Shown piece by piece: positions 60,069 to 64,000 of a stretch of 64,000 nt of DNA (positions within the stretch are counted from its first letter, which is position 1; the number at the start of each line of letters is the position of its first letter). The notes beneath the pieces were generated by a model. That model saw only the letters and a program-made list of their open reading frames with translations. It searched no databases and had not been told where the DNA came from. Source of the DNA: Bauldia sp. (GTDB lineage Bacteria; Pseudomonadota; Alphaproteobacteria; Rhizobiales; Kaistiaceae); contig JAHCJZ010000006.1 in NCBI GenBank assembly GCA_026126025.1, forward strand, positions 62,001 through 126,000, given 5' to 3'. Made by a program: the position numbers and the translations under genes.

Positions 60069-60182
60069 ATGATCGGCACCGATCATATCCCGAACCGGAC
60101 GACGACCGCCTTCGGCGGTGCGTCCGCGCGCGCCCGCGCCGCATCGGCGCTTTCGCTTCTCCTCCTCCTTAGGCGCCCCTGA
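60069..60182 (+). CDS. leuA leader peptide with Leu-codon run
   Basis: ATG 60069 opens a 37-codon frame whose last part reads ASALSLLLLLRRP, with six Leu codons among the last twelve (CTT TCG CTT CTC CTC CTC CTT), then TGA. It ends 103 bases before leuA. A stem of 8 perfect pairs (CCCCTGAG at 60176-60183 with CTCAGGGG at 60215-60222) begins at the last codons, so a ribosome stalled on the Leu codons would alter it. This matches leucine attenuation leaders; whether the control is transcriptional or translational is not clear because no T-tailed hairpin follows. Confidence 0.85.
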   Translation: MIGTDHIPNRTTTAFGGASARARAASALSLLLLLRRP

Positions 60183-60222
60183 GCGTCGGCTGCTCCGCGT
60201 CTTGCGGGCGGGCACTCAGGGG
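60176..60222 (+). promoter_or_regulatory. Leu-attenuation stem-loop
   Basis: CCCCTGAG and CTCAGGGG pair with a 31-base loop; the left arm overlaps the stop codon of the leader peptide, and the right arm is followed by AGGATG. A 16-codon frame (60226-60273) starts in that AGGATG. Confidence 0.65.
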
Positions 60223-60285
60223 AGGATGACGAACCCAGAGAGCAACGCCCGCGCCGGATGCCGGGCAGACTGAGGACCGAGTTTC

Positions 60286-61878
60286 ATGGATGCCAAGGTA
60301 GCCGAGAGCGGCAAGGGCGCCGTCGACGCCGGCAAGGAACGCGTCATCATTTTCGACACCACGCTGCGCGACGGCGAGCAGTCGCCCGGCGCGTCGATGA
60401 ACCTGGAAGAGAAGCTCCAGGTCGCCGAACTCCTCGACGAGATGGGCGTCGACGTCATCGAGGCGGGGTTCCCGATCGCCTCCAATGGCGACTTCGAGGC
60501 GGTGGCCGAGATCGGCCGCCGGGTGAAGAATGCGGTGGTGTGCGGCCTCGCGCGGGCCGGCAATGCGGACATCGACCGCGCCGGCGAGGCGCTGAAGACC
60601 GCGCGCCAGTCGCGCATCCACACCTTCATCGGCACGTCGCCGCTGCACCGCAAGTTCCAGCTGCAGCTCTCCGAGGACGAGGTCTTCGACCGCGTCGTCA
60701 GCTCGGTGACGCGCGCCCGCGGCTTCACCGACAATGTCGAGTGGTCGCCGATGGACGCCACCCGCACCGAGCACGATTTCCTCTGCCGCGTCGTCGAAGC
60801 CGCCATCAAGGCTGGCGCCACCACGATCAACATCCCCGACACCGTCGGCTATTCGACGCCGGAGGAGTTCGGGGCGCTGATCCGCATGCTGATCGAGCGG
60901 GTGCCGAACTCCGACAAGGCGATCTTCTCCACCCATTGCCATGACGACCTCGGCATGGCGGTGGCGAACTCGCTCGCCGGCGTCTCGGCCGGTGCGCGGC
61001 AGATCGAGTGCACTATCAACGGCCTCGGCGAGCGGGCGGGCAACGCCGCGCTGGAGGAGGTGGTGATGGCGATCAGGACGCGGTCGGACATCATGCCGTT
61101 CATCACCGGCATCGACACGCGCATGCTGATGCGGGCGTCGAAGCTCGTCTCGGCGGTCACCGCCTTCCCGGTGCAGTACAACAAGGCGATCGTCGGCCAG
61201 AACGCGTTCGCGCACGAATCCGGCATCCACCAGGACGGCGTCCTCAAGAACGCGCAGACCTATGAGATCATGCGGCCCGAGGATGTCGGCGTGAAGGCGA
61301 CGTCGCTGGTGCTCGGCAAGCATTCTGGCCGCCATGCCTTCAAGGAGAAGCTGCGCGAGCTCGGCTATGAGCTCGGCGACAACGCGTTCAACGACGTGTT
61401 CCGCCGCTTCAAGGACCTCGCCGACCGCAAGAAGCAGGTGTGGGACGACGACATCGTCGCGCTGGTCGAGGACGAGGTCGCGGCGGCCGCGGAGGCCGTG
61501 AAGGTCGTTGCCCTCACCGTCATCGCCGGAACTGGCGGGCCGCAGAAGGCGATCGTCACGCTCGACGTGGCCGGCCGCCACGAGACCCGCGAGGCGACAG
61601 GCAACGGCCCGGTCGACGCCACGTTCAATGCCATCAAGATGATCCTCCCGCATGCCGGGCGGCTGTCGCTCTACCAGGTGCACGCGGTCACCGAAGGGAC
61701 CGACGCGCAGGCCGAAGTCTCGATCAAGCTCGAGGAGAACGGCCGCATGGTGATGGCCCGCTCGGCCGACCCGGACACGCTCGTCGCCTCGGCGAAGGCC
61801 TATGTCTCGGGCATCAACAAGATGGCGACCCGGCGCGGCAAGGCAGCGCCCGAGGCGATCGCAGCCGAGGGTGCGTAG
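60286..61878 (+). CDS. leuA: 2-isopropylmalate synthase
   Basis: A 530-residue enzyme, first committed step of leucine synthesis, of the bacterial (LeuA1) type. Motifs: VIIFDTTLRDGEQSPGASMN with the metal Asp and Arg, then VDVIEAGFPIASNGDFEAVA, STHCHDDLGMAVANSLAGVS with the HxH metal ligands, GERAGNAALEEVVMAI, and HESGIHQDGVLKNAQTYEIM. The C-terminal regulatory LeuA dimer domain spans about 385-505 (IAGTGGPQKAIVTLDVAGRH). It ends with an Ala-rich tail. It is preceded by a Leu-rich leader peptide and followed 48 bases later by a vapBC pair. Confidence 0.97.
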   Translation: MDAKVAESGKGAVDAGKERVIIFDTTLRDGEQSPGASMNLEEKLQVAELLDEMGVDVIEAGFPIASNGDFEAVAEIGRRVKNAVVCGLARAGNADIDRAGEALKTARQSRIHTFIGTSPLHRKFQLQLSEDEVFDRVVSSVTRARGFTDNVEWSPMDATRTEHDFLCRVVEAAIKAGATTINIPDTVGYSTPEEFGALIRMLIERVPNSDKAIFSTHCHDDLGMAVANSLAGVSAGARQIECTINGLGERAGNAALEEVVMAIRTRSDIMPFITGIDTRMLMRASKLVSAVTAFPVQYNKAIVGQNAFAHESGIHQDGVLKNAQTYEIMRPEDVGVKATSLVLGKHSGRHAFKEKLRELGYELGDNAFNDVFRRFKDLADRKKQVWDDDIVALVEDEVAAAAEAVKVVALTVIAGTGGPQKAIVTLDVAGRHETREATGNGPVDATFNAIKMILPHAGRLSLYQVHAVTEGTDAQAEVSIKLEENGRMVMARSADPDTLVASAKAYVSGINKMATRRGKAAPEAIAAEGA

Positions 61879-61901
61879 CTCTTTGGTAAATGGACTCTTC
61901 G

Positions 61902-61931
61902 GCCATGGTGACATACATATGTCGCCATGGC
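61902..61931. promoter_or_regulatory. Long inverted repeat overlapping the vapB start (operator)
   Basis: Arms GCCATGGTGACATA and TATGTCGCCATGGC pair with one mismatch around a central CA. The right arm contains the ATG of vapB (61927), so binding would block transcription start and translation. The 14-bp arms are too long for chance. Confidence 0.8.
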
Positions 61932-62211
61932 TGAAAGAACGACCATTCGCATCCCCGAGGATCTCCTCCGTCGCGCGAGACGTCGTGCGGCGTCCGAAGG
62001 ACGGACGTTGACATCTCTGGTGGAAGAAGGACTTCGGCTCGTCACTGCCGAACGAACCGGACAGCGCCTCTCCCCGCCGATTCCGATCAGCTCTGCCTCG
62101 GGTGGCGTTGCGCCTGGGATCGATCTGATCCATACGTCCCGCCTCGAAGAAGAGGACGACATGATCAGAGCGGCGAAGGCTGCGGCTGCCAGTGATCCTC
62201 CCCGACGCTAA
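61927..62211 (+). CDS. vapB: RHH-type antitoxin of VapBC
   Basis: A 94-residue antitoxin with a ribbon-helix-helix N-terminus: RTTIRIPEDLLRRARRRAAS, EGRTLTSLVEEGLRLV, the type common in DUF2191-like VapB proteins. The C-terminal half (VAPGIDLIHTSRLEEEDDMI) is the toxin-binding tail. No Shine-Dalgarno sequence precedes its ATG, which lies inside a 30-base inverted repeat, so translation may be leaderless or weak. It overlaps the toxin gene by 20 bases. Confidence 0.9.
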   Translation: MAERTTIRIPEDLLRRARRRAASEGRTLTSLVEEGLRLVTAERTGQRLSPPIPISSASGGVAPGIDLIHTSRLEEEDDMIRAAKAAAASDPPRR

Positions 62212-62617
62212 CGTCCTCATCCCCGCCTTTCGTCACGATGCGGCGCGTCACGCCGTTTGCCGGTCCTGGCTGGAAGCCACGGCCAGGGGCGACGCGCGTT
62301 TCGGCATCTCGCCATTGGTTCTGGCTGCGGTCATCCGCATCACGACCAATCCACGCATCTTTCCCGAGCCAAGTTCACTTGTTGACGCGATCGGGTTTGC
62401 GGAAGGGGTGCTGCGGCAGGCCAACGCCGTCATTGTCGAGCCCGGGGACAGACACTTCGGCATTTTCACTCGCCTTTGTCTGGAGACAAGAACCACCGGG
62501 CCGACAGTGAGCGACGCCTATTATGCCGCGCTTGCGATCGAGGCAGGCGCCGAATGGATCACATTCGACCGCGACTTCGCACGATTTCCGGGCCTGCGCT
62601 GGAGCGCGCCGTCTTAG
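62192..62617 (+). CDS. vapC: VapC toxin (PIN domain)
   Basis: A 141-residue PIN RNase starting at GTG 62192. Acidic residues: Asp5 in VILPDANVLIPAFR, Glu in LEATARGDARF-region, Asp in TGPTVSDAYYAALAIEAGAE and Asp in WITFDRDFARFPGL. The LPDANVLIPAFRHDAARHAV start and GISPLVLAAVIRITTNPRIF segment belong to the VapC subgroup that includes the mycobacterial types. Its start lies within the vapB frame, so translation is coupled. Convergent with the MscS gene, ending 4 bases before its stop. Confidence 0.92.
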   Translation: MILPDANVLIPAFRHDAARHAVCRSWLEATARGDARFGISPLVLAAVIRITTNPRIFPEPSSLVDAIGFAEGVLRQANAVIVEPGDRHFGIFTRLCLETRTTGPTVSDAYYAALAIEAGAEWITFDRDFARFPGLRWSAPS

Positions 62618-62621
62618 GCGC

Positions 62622-63545
62622 TCAGCGCGTCGGCGTCGGTTCGGGCGCCGGCCGCTTGCCTTCGCTGACGGGGCTGTCGCGGCCGGGGCGCGGCTGGGCG
62701 GACTTCTCCTCCGGTTCGCGGATGACGTGGACGATGCGCTGTGGCAGCGCGATCTCGACGCCGCTGCGCTTCAGGAGCGCCTTCGCCTCCTGGACGAGGA
62801 AGCGCTGCGCCGGCCAGAAGCTGCTGTTCGGGATCCAGGCGCGCATCGCCAGCGTCACCGCGTTTTCACCGAGGTTTTCCACGATGACGTCTGGCGCGGG
62901 GTCGGCCAGCACGCGCTGGTCGGACTTGATGAGGTCGAGGAGGAGCGCGCGGGCGCGCTCAATGTCGGCCTCGTAGCTGATGCCGACGAGGATGTTGGTC
63001 ATCCGCGTCGGGTTGCGGCTGTAGTTGACCAGCGGCTTCGCCCAGAGCAGCGAATTCGGCACGAAGCGGAAATTGCCGTCGAACGTGTCGAGCCGGGTCG
63101 CGAAGAGCCCCACCTCGCGCACCGTGCCGCCGACCTCGCCATTGTCGATATATTCGCCGGCGCGGAAGGGGCGCAGCCACAGCAGCATGAAGCCGGCGGC
63201 GATGTTGGCGAGTGTGCCCTGCAGCGCGAGGCCGATCGCAAGACCCGCGGCGCCGAGGGCTGCCAGCACCGACGCGGTCTGGACGCCGAGCTGCGACAGG
63301 AACGCGACGAGCACGATGATCGCGACGCCATAGCGCACGATCGCCCGCAGCACCGGCAGGATCGTCGGGTCGACCCGGCCGGTCCGCCGCACGAGGTTGC
63401 TCACGCCGCGCGCGAAATAGCGCGCCGCCAGGAGGCCTACGACGAGAATGAGGAGGGCGGTGCCGAGCCGCGGCAGGAAGGCGACGAACCACGCCCAGGC
63501 GATTTCGGCGAAGCTCGTGATGTTCTCGGGAAGGACGATTTCCAT
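62622..63545 (-). CDS. Small-conductance mechanosensitive channel (MscS family)
   Basis: A 307-residue inner-membrane channel opening on osmotic downshock. Three helices: FLPRLGTALLILVVGLLAAR, RAIVRYGVAIIVLVAFLSQL and the pore helix TM3 VLAALGAAGLAIGLALQGTL with ANIAAGFMLLWLRPFRAGEY. The Gly/Ala zipper AGLAIGLALQGTLANIAAG is diagnostic. The beta domain has GTVREVGLFATRLDTFDG and NRFVPNS-like FRFVPNSLLWAKPLVNYS, then a C-terminal alpha/beta domain and a Pro/Arg tail. It is of the small MscS (YggB) kind. Confidence 0.95.
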   Translation of the reverse strand: MEIVLPENITSFAEIAWAWFVAFLPRLGTALLILVVGLLAARYFARGVSNLVRRTGRVDPTILPVLRAIVRYGVAIIVLVAFLSQLGVQTASVLAALGAAGLAIGLALQGTLANIAAGFMLLWLRPFRAGEYIDNGEVGGTVREVGLFATRLDTFDGNFRFVPNSLLWAKPLVNYSRNPTRMTNILVGISYEADIERARALLLDLIKSDQRVLADPAPDVIVENLGENAVTLAMRAWIPNSSFWPAQRFLVQEAKALLKRSGVEIALPQRIVHVIREPEEKSAQPRPGRDSPVSEGKRPAPEPTPTR

Positions 63546-63761
63546 GGGGCTCCCCCGGTCCGGACTCGGCTGAGGGTAAGGCAGGTTGAGCGGAGGAGTT
63601 CCCGCCCGGCGCGGATTTCCTGTTCACGACGAAATGATGATCTCGGAAGTCAGCTTAGGCCCTAAAAACATGACTGCGACGCGCAGTTTTCTTGCGGTCG
63701 CTCAACAACGAACCGGCCGGGCCAACCGGCGCCGGCTGTCACCAACCCATTGGGGGGAACG

Positions 63762-64000
63762 ATGAAGAAGCTGCTTGCCGTCGCCGTGGCGGCGATCGCT
63801 TTCGCTACCATTCCGTATCTGACGAGCGTGCAGGCCGAGGGGAACCTCGCCGCGCCGCCTGCCGAGACGATCACGATCAACATCACCGGGACCGAGGTCG
63901 ACAACACCGCGATCAACATCGAGACCGGCAAGTACTACCGGATCTCGCTGGTCAGCGACGGCATGGAGGAAGTGGCGTTCAGCGCGCCCGAATTCATGCA
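63762..64000 (+). CDS. Secreted cupredoxin-like protein (3' end outside window)
   Basis: The first 79 residues are present. ATG 63762 has GGGGGGAACG upstream; a Sec signal (LLAVAVAAIAFATIPYLTSVQA, to about residue 25) precedes a beta-rich domain with ETITINITGTEVDNTAINIE, TGKYYRISLVSDGMEEVAF and SAPEFM. The (G)K/GYYR and SDG pattern matches the protein at 14971 that heads the pentapeptide operon, so both may belong to one cupredoxin-like family. Metal-binding residues cannot be judged on this fragment. Confidence 0.65.
   Translation, partial: MKKLLAVAVAAIAFATIPYLTSVQAEGNLAAPPAETITINITGTEVDNTAINIETGKYYRISLVSDGMEEVAFSAPEFM

Noticed and set aside
60226-60273. Sixteen-codon frame after the leuA stem-loop as a second leader gene
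   Set aside because: Its Shine-Dalgarno sequence is too close to the ATG and it has no biased codons; kept only as a possibility within the leuA finding.
60169-62220. 683-codon minus-strand frame opposite leuA and vapB
   Set aside because: Shadow of leuA; no recognisable domain and spans a gene boundary.

Overview
The window looks like a chromosomal segment of a high-G+C alphaproteobacterium, most likely Hyphomicrobiales (Rhizobiales). The evidence is the gene order fumC / DUF4169 / ribbon-helix-helix / sspB near thyA, the order miaA / serB / degP-like / DUF2065 / hflC / hflK / folA, an SspB of the alphaproteobacterial type, and a circularly permuted two-piece tmRNA. No rRNA, tRNA, CRISPR array or recognisable insertion sequence was seen.

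Layout. 1-1.3 kb: the end of a Tet-type MFS pump and a PIN toxin with an unusual RAMA-like partner. 1.4-14.7 kb: ligA, a PRC-barrel protein, aminopeptidase P, prmA, a DrrAB-type ABC exporter, a lipoprotein metalloprotease and uvrD. 15-18.1 kb: a tight plus-strand operon of one cupredoxin-like secreted protein and four secreted pentapeptide-repeat proteins with conserved cysteine caps. 18-26 kb: metallophosphoesterase, cNMP-binding protein, aldehyde dehydrogenase and a giant AsmA protein that appears to start at CTG. 26-31 kb: DUF4169/RHH/fumC, sspB directly downstream of ssrA, and thyA. 31-43 kb: an orphan Tat-exported TRAP binding protein, ilvC, CHRD and BrkB proteins, a TetR-controlled DHA2 pump, and a putative metal cluster (DUF2269-like, TetR, His/Cys-rich protein, DUF305). 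43-47.3 kb: ilvH and ilvB separated by yqhA and a vapBC pair, with ilvB behind a classic leader-peptide attenuator. 47.3-50.7 kb: an accessory islet with a frameshifted small gene, an XRE-ImmA/IrrE two-gene module and two tandem paralogues. 50.8-58.4 kb: miaA, GGCT-like, serB, GNAT, Do protease, hflC, hflK and folA. 58.5-64 kb: PhzF, leuA behind a Leu-codon leader, a third vapBC, an MscS channel and a truncated secreted gene.

How the parts work together. ilvB, ilvH, ilvC and leuA supply branched-chain amino acids; ilvB and leuA carry separate leader peptides rich in Ile/Val/Leu and in Leu codons, respectively. tmRNA and SspB act in the same pathway, the tagging of stalled nascent chains and their delivery to ClpXP. 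HflKC and the Do protease serve envelope quality control; thyA and folA serve thymidylate synthesis. At least four families of palindromic intergenic repeats punctuate the region, and one copy has been absorbed into the 3' end of a tetR gene.

All calls come from reading the sequence and translations. Family names rest on motif and overall resemblance, not on searches.
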